Source: Chitinophagales bacterium
GTDB taxonomy: Bacteria > Bacteroidota > Bacteroidia > Chitinophagales > UBA2359
Reading direction: 5' to 3'
Assembly: GCA_020629005.1 (NCBI GenBank)
Contig: JAHDEE010000011.1
Coordinates: 11,882-56,501 of the forward strand
Length of the DNA: 44,620 nt
In this document: positions 23,845-35,800 of the stretch, one piece after another
Layout of the letters: each line of letters begins with the position of its first letter
Position numbering within the stretch: the first letter of the stretch is position 1
The notes under the pieces: generated by a model
Seen by the model: the letters and a program-made list of their open reading frames with translations, nothing else
Databases searched by the model: none
Told to the model about the DNA's origin: nothing
Position numbers and translations under genes: made by a program

Positions 23845-23912
23845 ATACTAAATACCAATCTCCCTAATGGGAAACGCCTAACAATAATATTGGTCACTTT
23901 TAGCAACATGTC

Positions 23913-25592
23913 CTAGACCTTTGCACGCACAACTTGTAACACTTCTTGCTCCCATGCGTCAATGGATTCGAGCATCTCTTTTCCTTCAGCAAGTTTCCGC
24001 TCGACATAAGCTTTGTCATCTAATCCACCGACATTGATCTGCACATTAAGAAAGGCCCCATGGACTGCGGCTCGAATGCACAGTGCTCCAACTCCTGCAT
24101 CAGAAACTGAATTCGGATTACCTGAGTTCGCCATAAAGGTGATCAATTCTCGACTTTGCATGCAAACCTGCATTACTTCAAATGGCACTTCAATAGCCTC
24201 AACAGTGGCAGCATTCAGGGCTGCGCTTCGAACTAACTTCTCCTGATCAGATTTCTTGGGTAACTGCATTGCCGCCATTATTTTGTTGAAAGCTGCAGTG
24301 TCAGCATCAACCAAAGAGAGTAGTCTATCGGATAATTGCTGTCCTTTTTCTGCCCAGTCCGAGAATTCCTCCCAGCGATCATCCCAGCCACGCTTATGCG
24401 ACGAAAGATTTGCCACCATGGTTCCCAGACTTACCCCCAGCGCCCCTACATATGCTGAGATTGAGCCTCCACCAGGAGCAGGAGACTCTGAAGCTGTCTC
24501 TTCGGCAAAGGCCTTCAACTGCATATCGACGAGTCCGAGACCACTGTTGCGAAGCTTATATTCAATGATATTTTCTGCCGGATCAAATGGGGCTAGCTCA
24601 TCAAGTCCCATCGTCTTGACGGCAATACGAATCAGTTCATCATTGGGAACACCTGTAGATCGTTTTTGCTTTTTTAGAAAATAGCGACCAGCTTCCAGCA
24701 TAGACTTTAAAGGAATGAGCCCTACAAGCTCGGAACCAGTAACACGCATACCTCTTCGGGCAGCGCTGTTTACACATTCATCGAAGGCTATATGCACTGG
24801 TGTAGTCTCAATATCGGTTAAGTTCATCGATATCTGAGCAAGACCATACTCTTCAATGAACCAACCTATGCCTTTGACGGCCTTACAGATTCCAGGAATT
24901 CTCACCGCATTGCCCTGCTCGTCTCTTACAATCTTGCCATTGATTGGATCTCCTTCTCTTTTGATTCGCCCCTTTTCTCTTACGTCAAAGGCTACAGAGT
25001 TGGCCCTGCGCACGGAAGTGGTGTTCAAATTAACATTGAAGGCGACTAAGAAACCTCGGGCTCCAATAGCAATATTACCGGATCTTGGATTGAATTTTGT
25101 CGGACCGAAGTCCGGCTGCCATTCAGGTTTTTGAATTTTCTGAGCTATGCCTTCGTATTCCCCCGCTCGAATATCAGCAAGATTTCGCCGATGATCTGCC
25201 TTTGAGGCAGCCTCGTACAGGTAGACCGGAATATCCAGCTCCCTTCCTACTCTCTCTCCAAGTCGCTCTGCATAGGGAACCAACTCATCAACAGTAATTC
25301 CACTGATTGGGACCAGAGGGCAAACATCAGTGGCTCCAAATCTGGGATGCTCTCCGCTATGCAGAGACATATCAATCAACTCACTGGCCTTGCTGATTGC
25401 TAAAAATGCCGCCTCAATGACCGGTTCTGGCTCACCAGCAAACGTGACGACTGTCCTGTTTGTTGATTTTCCGGGATCTACATCGAGCAGCTGTACTCCC
25501 TCCACCGACTTTATCTCTGATGTAATCTGTTCGATGATGGACATGTCCACTCCTTCGCTGAAGTTTGGAACACATTCGATAAGGACTGCCAT
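23913..25592 (-). CDS. ftcD: Fused glutamate formimidoyltransferase / formimidoyl-THF cyclodeaminase
   Basis: This is a 559-residue bifunctional enzyme from ATG 25592 (MAVLIECVPNFSEG). The formimidoyltransferase part (about 1-330) has the folate-pocket motif LHSGEHPRFGATDVCP, with His82 at the position of the catalytic His of mammalian FTCD. The cyclodeaminase part (about 355-559) shows SPAPGGGSISAYVGALG (370-386) and VDADTAAFN (428-436). The enzyme moves the formimino group from formiminoglutamate to tetrahydrofolate and closes it to 5,10-methenyl-THF, ending histidine breakdown. No hutH, hutU or hutI gene is nearby, so the gene stands apart from the rest of the pathway. The fused form, normal length and motifs make this confident. 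Confidence 0.95.
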   Translation of the reverse strand: MAVLIECVPNFSEGVDMSIIEQITSEIKSVEGVQLLDVDPGKSTNRTVVTFAGEPEPVIEAAFLAISKASELIDMSLHSGEHPRFGATDVCPLVPISGITVDELVPYAERLGERVGRELDIPVYLYEAASKADHRRNLADIRAGEYEGIAQKIQKPEWQPDFGPTKFNPRSGNIAIGARGFLVAFNVNLNTTSVRRANSVAFDVREKGRIKREGDPINGKIVRDEQGNAVRIPGICKAVKGIGWFIEEYGLAQISMNLTDIETTPVHIAFDECVNSAARRGMRVTGSELVGLIPLKSMLEAGRYFLKKQKRSTGVPNDELIRIAVKTMGLDELAPFDPAENIIEYKLRNSGLGLVDMQLKAFAEETASESPAPGGGSISAYVGALGVSLGTMVANLSSHKRGWDDRWEEFSDWAEKGQQLSDRLLSLVDADTAAFNKIMAAMQLPKKSDQEKLVRSAALNAATVEAIEVPFEVMQVCMQSRELITFMANSGNPNSVSDAGVGALCIRAAVHGAFLNVQINVGGLDDKAYVERKLAEGKEMLESIDAWEQEVLQVVRAKV

Positions 25593-25607
25593 AGATAATT
25601 TTTGCTG

Positions 25608-25615
25608 CAAAGCTA
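25608..25615 (-). promoter_or_regulatory. TAnnTTTG-type -7 box for ftcD
   Basis: The minus strand reads TAGCTTTG 15 bp upstream of the ftcD start. No TTG at the expected distance upstream was found. It would give a very short leader. Confidence 0.35.
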
Positions 25616-25698
25616 CAAAATTGGTTTTTGGAAATTCCGGCTTTTGATGAGCCAGAATTCGAATGCATTTGCAAAGACATTTCGAAGGCCGTTGTCCC

Positions 25699-25727
25699 TT
25701 GTTTTATGCAATATGCACTTAAATTTG
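25699..25727 (+). promoter_or_regulatory. Bacteroidota-type promoter for the ATP-grasp gene
   Basis: TTG (25699-25701) and TAAATTTG (25720-25727) are separated by 18 bp, matching the TTG-N17-23-TAnnTTTG pattern of Bacteroidota housekeeping promoters. The start codon at 25750 is 22 bp downstream of the -7 box. Confidence 0.55.
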
Positions 25728-25749
25728 CAACAGAATCTACTAGCAAAAT

Positions 25750-26703
25750 ATGCAAAACAGTGAAAGAGCATTGGTGAGAATCGTGAAACAGGTGTGCAAC
25801 AAACACCTGATCAATCTGCAATGCATGTCTGGAGATTGGATACTAAGATTGGAAAAGGACCAACGGATAAGGTTTATCTACGGTTACAAGTTTGATTTAA
25901 ATGGAGCTGCATGTTTGCTGGTGGCTGATGACAAATGCGCAACATATGATGTGCTGAGTCTGGTTGGCATACCAGCAGTACCACATCATCTGTTTCTAAA
26001 GCCTGAGCTGTTTTCCTACATCGGAGCGAAGGGAAATTGGGAGAAGGTTCTTGAATTGGTTGAGCAATGGGGTTTTCCAATTGTCTGCAAAAGCAATCTC
26101 GGAACGGGTGGAAAGCAGGTGTACTTTGTCAACAATCAGCAGGAACTTGAACAGAGCTTTCAGGAATTATTTGTCAATAATCGTGGAGTCGCCATAGCCC
26201 CGTATCTTTCAATCAAAGATGAATTGCGATTTGTGTTATTGCAGGGCGAAACCCTCATTGCATATCGCAAAATTCGACCTGATTTAATCGGCGACGGCAG
26301 ATCAAGTTTTCTTGAATTATTAGATCAATTACTCAAGGAAAGAAAGGCAAGACTTAAGCCTTCGGATCTGTATCAAAGCCCTTATTTTTTTGACAAGGTT
26401 CTCGCAGATGGAGAAGTGTTTCCACTTCATCAATTGCACAATCTGGGAAAAGGGGCAATCCCAGAGAGAATTGAACATCCGGAAGCAGAAGACCTGGCCA
26501 AAAGGGCTGCAGCAGCGATCGGACTACAATTCGGATCAGTAGACATTGTTATTGACCAAACGGGTAAACTTGCTGTGCTTGAAATAAACTCTGGAGTCAT
26601 GATGGAAGCATTGAGTGTGCGGCTCGATGCGGGTGGAGATCTGGCATTTGAGGTTTATGAGAAAGCCACTCTGGCTATGTTCCCTGATGCTACTGTGGAT
26701 TGA
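25750..26703 (+). CDS. ATP-grasp ligase-like protein, substrate unknown
   Basis: This is a 317-residue protein of the ATP-grasp superfamily (carboxylate-amine ligases). The pre-ATP region (1-100) is followed by FPIVCKSNLGTGGKQVYFV (109-127), the Lys and Gly-rich loop over ATP. IRPDLIGDGRSSFLEL (175-190) resembles the segment found in cyanophycin synthetase, GshF and MurE-adjacent ATP-grasp enzymes. AVLEINSGVMMEAL (275-288) holds the metal-binding Glu and Asn. There is no partner peptide or amino-acid-carrier gene beside it, so neither substrate can be named. It is divergent from ftcD, has a clear promoter, and stands alone before a terminator. Confidence 0.85.
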   Translation: MQNSERALVRIVKQVCNKHLINLQCMSGDWILRLEKDQRIRFIYGYKFDLNGAACLLVADDKCATYDVLSLVGIPAVPHHLFLKPELFSYIGAKGNWEKVLELVEQWGFPIVCKSNLGTGGKQVYFVNNQQELEQSFQELFVNNRGVAIAPYLSIKDELRFVLLQGETLIAYRKIRPDLIGDGRSSFLELLDQLLKERKARLKPSDLYQSPYFFDKVLADGEVFPLHQLHNLGKGAIPERIEHPEAEDLAKRAAAAIGLQFGSVDIVIDQTGKLAVLEINSGVMMEALSVRLDAGGDLAFEVYEKATLAMFPDATVD

Positions 26704-26768
26704 AAATTCTTCTCTTTAATTGCACTTCAGGATCTCCACTTAGGTTTTTCGCTGCAATGGCTCAATGC

Positions 26769-26805
26769 AAAAAAGGTCCCTGAAGCATTGCTGCTTCAGG
26801 GACCT
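26769..26805 (-). terminator. Strong intrinsic terminator of the giant surface-protein gene
   Basis: A perfect 14-bp stem (26774-26787 with 26792-26805; core GGTCCCTGAAGCA) closes a 4-nt loop. On the minus strand it is followed by six T residues (complement of 26769-26774). It lies 46 bp past the stop at 26851 and is also positioned to stop plus-strand read-through from the ATP-grasp gene. Confidence 0.9.
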
Positions 26806-26850
26806 GAATTAAATCTGTTCTAACAACAAAACAGGACAAGGCCTGATTTG

Positions 26851-29800
26851 CTACTGTTTGATAACTTTGTGCATCATTGAATGTTGCTGACCAGAAATTT
26901 TGAGGAAGTATACTCCCTGGCTGTAAGCGCTCAAGTCGAGACTTAGCGTATTGACTCCCATTTCTGCCCTGGTAATTTTGGCACTTATTAGCCTTCCAGT
27001 AGCATCAAACATTTGCAGTTCAACTTCTGCATTTACTCCATAGCTGAATGTTACTACCACCTTATCCTTGGCCGGTTGCGGTACTACCGAAAGAATCTGC
27101 GGAAGATATAGCTCCCGTGACAAAGTCAAACGGTCCAATTCCCTACGCATAGAGTTGCTGGTCACTTCCTCCAGCTTGTAGTAAACATGCCCTGAGCCAG
27201 TGTATGGGTCCAAATGTTGATAGTGAAACTCTGTACTAGGAGTCCCTTGAGCAGGCACAGCATAAATATCTTCAAAGTCGAATCCATCGATTGATCGACT
27301 GAGGACAAAACTCTCTACTTCTCTCTCTCCTGAGCTTATCCATGTAAGTAGATTTCCCTCATCTCGCTTTATTCCATGGAAACTAATCAATTGCAAATCC
27401 AACTTGATGCAATCAGTCGGTGTTTCCGCAACCTCAAGCACACATCCATCGGCTGAAGTGAGTGAATACTGATAGGAAACTCCAGAAGTAAGTGGACCAA
27501 TTTCGAAGCTATTCTCGACCACTCCATTGTAGTCGCCTGTCACTGTCACAGGTTCATTAACTGCGACAATGACCATGTAGGTCTCCCCACTCGTTTCGCA
27601 AATTATCTCATTGCTAACCTGCAATGTGCAGTCTCTTACTTCAATAATGGCAGTATCTTCGTCATCCTCCATAATAGAAGGGTCAGCAGAAGCAGAGCCA
27701 TTGTCGGGACTTGAATCGGGATCGGTTTGATCTGAAGCCACTACCTCAGCAAAATTGACAATCTCACCTTCAGTGGCAGTTACTTCTGCCAGAATTTCCA
27801 GCAACTCTGTTTTACCTGCCGCCAGCGTACCAATTGTCCACAGTCCGGATTGAGCATCGTAATTGTTTGAGCTTGCGTCAAGAAGATTGAGGCCTTCAGG
27901 AAGCAGGTCTTTTACAACCAGACCCGTAGCCTCGATTGAACTTTCGTTGGTTACCGAAATAGTGTATATGATTAGCTCATCGCTCAGCGGTGTTGGATTC
28001 GAAACCGTCTTCGTCAGGCTGATGTCTGCAAGCGGATCTGGAATCGAAACATCCTCAACTTCGATCACTGCAATTGCTTCATCATCCTCTCCTTGATTCG
28101 GATCGCTTGGATCAGGATTCTCCGAAGAATTGTTAGGAGTAGAATTTGGATCGGCCTGATCAGCACTGATCACCTCAGCAAGATTTAGAATGGCACCCTC
28201 GATTGCTGTTATTTGCACAACAATATTTAGATAGGCAGTTTGCCCGGCTTCCAATTCCTCTATCTTCCAGATACCTTGTTCGCGATCCCAGGTTTCCGAG
28301 TCGGCAGAGACAAACTGAGTTCCGGCAGGTAGCAGGTCTTGCACAACTACACCTGTGGCCAAGCCAGGGCCTGCATTGCTTACAGATAGCTGGTAAGTAA
28401 TCTGCTCTCCAGTAGCAGCACTCTGCACGCTTGCAACTTTCGTTATACTGAGGTCCGCCAGCTCCTTGATAATCGCAATCAATGCTGTGTCATGGTCGTC
28501 TTCATCTCCATTTGCGCCGCTGGTTTCATCATCTTTGACTTCGCCATCATTGTCATTACTAGTATCGGAAACAGAATCAATATCCACAATGGGATTTCCT
28601 AGTTCGTCTTCTGCTGAGGTGATCTCTGCAAAGTTCTGCAACTCGCCATTGGCTACTGCTTCATCTAATATCACCGTGATATTCACGCTAGCAGATTGTC
28701 CAGCTTCGATGGGACCTGGAATCACTGTGACAGGATATTCATTGTCTAACTGCCAATTGCTGTCTTGAAGCGTAAAGGCTTCCGGCAAGTAGTCAATAAT
28801 CCCAACATTGTAGACAGCGGCATTGCCCTGGTTAAAGACTTCTATCGTATACACAACCAGATCGCCCGGACTCACCACTCCTGCTTGTCCCTCTGCGAGT
28901 GTCTTCTGCAGTGCAAGGTCGAATACCTGCGTATCGGTGATCGAAATCACTTGTTCATCCGAATCGTCTTCATCTCCCAGGCTGTTGTCAGTCTCGTTGT
29001 CAATAATTGGACCGTCATTATCTGGGTTCGTATCTGCATTAGAATCCACATCAGGAGGATGATTTCCATCTTCATCCTGAGCATCTGCAATTTCCGCTAT
29101 ATTTTGCTGTTCACCTGCTCCAGAAAGCACAGCAAAAGTAATTTGAATCCGCTCGCTTGCTCCTGGGGCAATCGGGCCTGAGATAGTCGTCTGGGCCAAT
29201 CCATTGTTCAAGATCCAATCAGCATCAGCAAGAGAAAGGCCTTGAGGAATGTAATCTACAATCTGTACATTGTGTGCTGCGATATCACCCTGATTGTAAA
29301 CCGTAATATCGAAGGTTACTGCTTCACCAACTGATACCAAGGGAGCTTGACCTTCTGCAAGACTTTTCACAAGAGCTAAATCGAAGATTGCTGGATTGAC
29401 TTCAAGTGCTTCAAAGTCATGATCATCTTCATCACCTTCGTTTCCATCTATTGTGTCGTCAATGGCAGTGCCGTCGTTATCCGGATTATTATCAGGTGTG
29501 GAATCCTGATCAAAAGCAGAGTTTCCATTTATATCTTCGGCATCGCTGATCTCAGCAAAATTCAAATGCTCACCTGCAGAAGTGATAGTGCAAGTAATCG
29601 GTATCGCAACACTTGTTCCTGGCCCGATAGGACCTGAAATCGTGAACCAGGCTTGATCTCCAATCAGACCCCAATCGCTGTCGTTGAGAGCCAGTCCATT
29701 AGGCAGGTAATCAACCAGATCAATTTGCGTAGCTGCGACATTACCCTGATTTAGGACTGTGATAATAAAGGTGACTTCATCACCTACAAACCAGGAATTC

Positions 29801-32800
29801 GGTTGCCCCGAAGCCAATTGCTTTATCAGCGCAAGGTCGAAATATTCTTCTTCTTCAACTTCGTCAACCATAATTACCTCTAAATCACTGTCATCCTCAT
29901 CGCCTTGCGTACCGTCTGTACTATCGTCGATAACCGGACCATCATTATCAGAGTCAAAGTCCGGATCTGAGTCGATATCATCCGGATCGTTTCCAATAGG
30001 ATCTTCAGCACCTGCAATTTCCGCAAAATTCGTGATTTGTCCTGCTGAGATAATGGTGCAAGTGATTGGAATGGCAATACTATTGCCTGGTTCGAGAGGT
30101 CCCTCGAAAGTCATTAGGGCTTGATCTTCTACCGAAGTCCAATCACTATCACTTAACACAAGTTCCACTGGCAAATGATCAACGATTTCAATTGCATGTG
30201 CATCTACATTACCTTGATTGAAGACTGTGATGACAAAGGTCACCTCATCACCGACTTCGAAGCTACTCGTTTGATTTGACGCCAATTGTTTGACCAATGC
30301 CAAATCGAAGATGGGTTCAACTGGTTCCGACACCACGGTCAATTGCTCCAGGTCACTATCATCTTCATCCCCATCAGTACCATCCGTACTGTTGTCAACG
30401 GCGGGTCCATCATTATTCGGATCATCATCAGAAGTGGAGTCCGAATCTTCGTGATGATTTCCGGATTCATCTTGGGCATCCGCAATTTCGGACAAATTCA
30501 CGATCGTTCCGGAAGTTGCCGTTACTTCAAAAGTAATTGGCACTATTCCGCTGCCACCTGGGGAGATCGGACCTGGTAAGGTGAAAGATGCTACTCCATT
30601 CTCAGTAGACCAATCTTCATCCACCAATATCAAACCATCAGGTATGTAGTCCAGAATTCTAATATTGTGTGCTGCTATCGATCCTTGATTGTAGACAGTG
30701 TGGATAAAGGTAATTTCATCTCCTACAGAGACCACATTTGACTGACCAGCTGCCAGCGTTTTTGTGAGAGCCAAATCAAAGTTCGGGCTGACGAATATCT
30801 CCGCAGGATCACTGTCGTCCTCATCCGAACCTGCATCTGCATCACCTGGACTGCCTGTCCCATCCCCGTCAATTGCGTCATCAGAGCTAGTGCTGGGTGC
30901 TCCACCCGGGTCATTGTTCGGGTTATTGTCAGGGGTACTGTCAATATCTTCGGGATGTTCACCATCGACATCCAGCGCATCTGAGATTTCGGCAATATTG
31001 GACAGGCTACCGGAAGTACCTACAACAAGCATTGTCACCTCAATATCTATTTGCTCATTTGGCAACAGTGGTCCATCAATGGTGGTCGTAGCAGTTTGCC
31101 CATCTGAAGAGGACCAATCTGAGTCGGCCAGTTGCAATCCCGACGGAATGTAGTCTACTACTTCGATTTGATATGCTTCGACCGTACCCTGGTTGTATAC
31201 CGAGATAGTATAGCTGACCAGGTCTCCCGAACTAACCGTCGACGTCTGTCCTGCTGATAATGATTTTGTAAGAGCGAGATCAAAACTGTAGAGTTGAAGA
31301 CTAGCCGGATCACTATCATCCTCGTCCGTCGCTGCCTCTACGCCACCTGTTGCACCAGTACCGTCGCCCTGCACTGCATTATCGGCTTCACTTTCTGGCT
31401 GCCCACCGGCATCATTATCTGGATTGCTGTCAGCGGTACTGTCATGGTCTTGAAGAATTTCACCATTTTCATCTTCAGCATGTGAAATTTCAGCAAAGTT
31501 TGTCAGTTGCTGACTGTCACCATTCACTCGCAAGGTAATTGGCACCTCCGTCGAGGCACCTGCCTCAAGCGGACCTGGAATATTTGTATTCGCTATCGAA
31601 CCATCCCCGGTCCAATCATTGTCTGCCAGATCCAGACCGGAAGGAATGTAGTCAACTATGTTTACATTATAAGCCGGCAAATCTCCTTGATTGTATACGG
31701 TGATTGTGAATGTAGCGAGTTCGCCACTTGCAACAAACGGACTTTGTCCTTCAGCCAATGTCTTCGTCAATGCCAAATCAAATATCTGCTCATCTACTTC
31801 GTCCTGAACAGTTATAGTTTCAAAGTCCTGGTCATCTTCATCTCCGTTTGTACCAGCTGTTTCATCATTTACTGCAGGACCATCGTTGTCTGGATTGCCA
31901 TCAGGGTTTGAGTCAGCGTCTGGTGGATGATTTCCAAATTCATCTGAAAAATTCATTATCTCTGCAAGGTTGCTTATGTCCCCTGTCATACTGGAAGTTA
32001 CTGTTAACGTGATCTCAACGAGTTCCTGACCTCCAGCAGGAATTGGCCCATCCAGGCTAGCAATCGCATCAGCTCCAAATTCAGTCCATTCGCTATCATT
32101 TAGCATCAATCCATCTGGTATATAGTCGATAATCTCCACATCATATACGTCTTGCATGCCCTGATTAAACACTGTAATTACAAAGGTAACATCCTCTCCA
32201 GGTAGCACTACTGCATCTTCTCCTTGAGCAAGCGTTTTGGTTAGTGCAAGGTCAAAATCTTCTTCGTTCTGTTCTTCATCCTGAATCGTAACCAACTCAG
32301 GGTCGTGGTCGTCTTCATCGCTAGCAGCATCTGAGGAACCTGTAGTTCCTGTGCCATCACCGCCCGTTTGATCGTTAGAAGAACCATTTGGATCACCTCC
32401 CGAGTCATTAGTAGGATCAGCGTCCGGAGTACTATCATGGTCATTCGGATGCGCACCATTAATATCCTGTGCATCAGCTACTTCTGCGTAGTTAATCAAA
32501 GAACCGCTGTCCGCCGAAACTGTCATCGTGATTTGTACCGATGCTGAAGAACCTGCTTCAATTGGTCCCGGAATGGTGATTTCTGCCTGGTCTCCATTCA
32601 AGGACCACTCGCTATCACTTAATGTCATTCCTATAGGGATGTAGTCAACAACATGTACATCAAATGCATCGATGGTACCCTGATTGAAAATGCTTATCGT
32701 ATAGGTAACATCGTCTCCTGTAGAAACAATAGATTCCTGTCCAGCACTGAGGGTCTTGACCAAGGCTAGATCGAAAACTTCTTCTGCATTTTCAATTGTA

Positions 32801-35800
32801 ATGATTGCAGGATCATGATCATCTTCGTCTCCCATTGCAGTATCACCACCTGGAACTCCAGTTCCGTCACCTGTAACTACATCGTCCGAGTTTCCTCCTG
32901 CGGTACCTCCCGCATCATTTCCATTTGTATTGTCGGGACGGCTATCTACATCTTCAGGGTGTTCGCCTTCCACATTCTGAGCAGAACTAATTTCAGCGTA
33001 GTTCACCAACGAGCCGTTTTCCGTCTCAGTAACAGTAAACATGATATCGATCGAAATACTGCTTCCAGGATCTAGTGGTCCAGGTATTAAATATGTAGGA
33101 GCCCCTGGAACAGGAATCCAATCGGCATCTGTCAATAACATTCCGTCAGGAATGTAGTCAACAATGGAAATGTTGTATGCAGCTACATTACCTTGATTGA
33201 ATACTGTGATTGTATACTCTACCTCGTCTCCTGTGCTCACATAGCTTGATTGACCATCTGCAAGCTCTTTAGTCAATGCCAAATCAAAAGGCTCCTGCAA
33301 ATGCACAGTAGCCGGATCACTGTCATCTTCATCAGATGCAGCTTCATCATCCCCAGGCTGCCCGGAACCATCACCATTAATGCTATCATCCGATTCTGAC
33401 TCCGGATTCCCTCCAGCATCATTTCCTAGAATAATGTCAGGAGTACTATCAACATCGCTCGGGTGAGCGCCTGTTTCATCTTCTGCATCTGTGATTTCTG
33501 CAACGTTCGTCAGGGATCCGGCAGAAGCAGTAACGGTCAATCTGATTTCAAAGGTGCTGCTCTCTCCTGCAGGAATAGGTCCAGGGAGTGTTGTGATCGC
33601 ATTTGGCCCTACGGCAGTCCAGTTTTCATCACTCAGTATTAGCCCATCAGGAATTATGTCTACAATATCTACATTATAGGCGTCTATGGTACCCTGATTA
33701 TAAACAGTAATTATGTAGCTGACAAGGTCTCCTGTCGATACAAGAGCTGGCTGTCCTGGAGCTAGCATTTTTGTCAGGGCAAGATCAAATCGATCCACCA
33801 CAGAAATGACAGCAGGATCATGATCATCTTCATCACCATTGCTTCCGTCAATGCTGTTATCGGTGACCGGGCCATCGTTCGCGTCATCAGAATCAGCCGT
33901 ACTATCAATATCGTCAAGATGATTACCTCTTCCATCCTGCGCATCTGCGATTTCAGCGAAATTTGTAAGATCTCCAGCTTCAGTTACGGTGACCGTTATG
34001 TTAATAGTCTCCTGCTCCATTGGTGAAATTGGTCCAGTCAAAGTGATTGTTGCATCTGTTCCTACTGCAGTCCAATTAGGATCATTCAAAACAAGTCCCG
34101 ATGGCAAATAGTCCACTAGTACAATATCCGTAGCATCAATGTTACCCTGATTCTCCACAATCAGCGTGTAAGTAACATCTTCTCCCAGTTCTACCTGAGC
34201 TGCCTGTCCTTCTGCCAGCACCTTAGTCAGTGCCAGGTCAAAGACCTCTCCTACCAGAATTGATTCAGGATCATGATCATCTTCATCAGTCCCAGCTTCA
34301 GAATCTCCTGGAAGTCCAGTCCCATCACCGGAAGTCTCATTATCGGCTGCTGAATCAGGTGCACCACCAGCGTCATTTTGCGAGTCCGTATCCGCCGAGC
34401 TGTCTTCATCTTGAGGATGCTCACCGTTGGCATCCTCTGCATCTGCTATTTCTGCATAGTTAACCAGCTCCCCAGGGAGTGCGCTCGGCTCAACTTGTAG
34501 TGTGATCTCCACAAAGTCAATGCCGCCAAACGCGGGTATCGGTCCTTCGATTACTGTCATAGCATCCGATCCTACCTGTGTCCAGTCGGAATCGTTCAAA
34601 ATCAAACCGGAGGGGATGTAGTCGATGATACTCACATTGTAGGCATCAACACTCCCCTGATTGGTGATCGTGATCATATAGTCCACATCCTCACCTGGCA
34701 GTATAGAGGGCTGTTGACCAGGTGACAGTGTCTTTGTCAGCGCAAGGTCAAATATTGCTACCGTAACCGAAGCAGGGTCATGATCGTCTTCATCGTTGTA
34801 ATCATTTTCCTCTCCAGGTGATCCGGTAGCATCTCCGTCGATTGCATCATCTGAATCAGTCCCAAGCATTCCACCGGCGTCATTTCCGTTATTGTTGTCC
34901 GCAACACTATCGGCATCAGTTGGGTGATCACCTGCCTCGTCTTCAGCATCACTGATTTCCGCGAAGTTTATCAACGCTCCTCCACTAGCTTGAGTTGTAA
35001 CCATAAGAGTGATATCTACAGTAGTACTGGAACCAGCCAAAATTGGTCCCTCCAAAACCGTATTCGCTTGCGAACCGTTGGAGTTCCAATCAGTATCCTG
35101 CAGAGTCAAGCCAGCAGGCAGATAGTCCGTGATCAGTACATTGTAGGCATCGACATTGCCCTGGTTGTAAACAGTGATGGTGAAGTTCACTTCATCACCA
35201 ATCGAGACTACAGAAGATTGATCAACAGCAAGGCTCTTGGTTAGTGCCAAGTCAAACACCTCCACAAAAACTGTTGCGGGGTCATGATCATCCTGATCTC
35301 CAAATGAACCGTCAGTGATATTGTCTTCTACCGAGCCATCATTATCTGGATCCAAATCCGGCGTTGAATCAATGTCTTCGCCAGGGTTACCATCTTGATC
35401 GAGGGCAGACGCCACTTCTGCAAAGTTTGTCACCGGTCCTGCAGCCGCCGCCGAAGTAACCGTCAAGGTTATGTCAACAGAAATCTGCTGACCTCGGGGC
35501 AAAACTTCTGACAGTTGATAGAGTGCGTTTGGACCAACTGCTTGCCAATCAGCATCATTAAGTGAAAAACCTGCGGGAATATAATCTATGATCTCGACGG
35601 CATATGCATCCATATCACCCTGGTTGAAGATAGTGATTGTAAAGGTAACATCATCACCGTCTGTGACACTGGCGCTTTGACCATCAGCAAGAGTCTTCAT
35701 CAGTGCTAAATCGAAGATGCAGGCTTCTTCCAACACTTGTATAGCGGTGGACTCTCCAGTACAGCCGTTGCTGTCTTCAAAGATTGCATGATAAAAACCT

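Noticed and set aside
28462-35715. CRISPR array or satellite DNA
   Set aside because: The periodicity is about 484 bp within one open frame and the conservation is at protein level. There are no short identical direct repeats with unique spacers.
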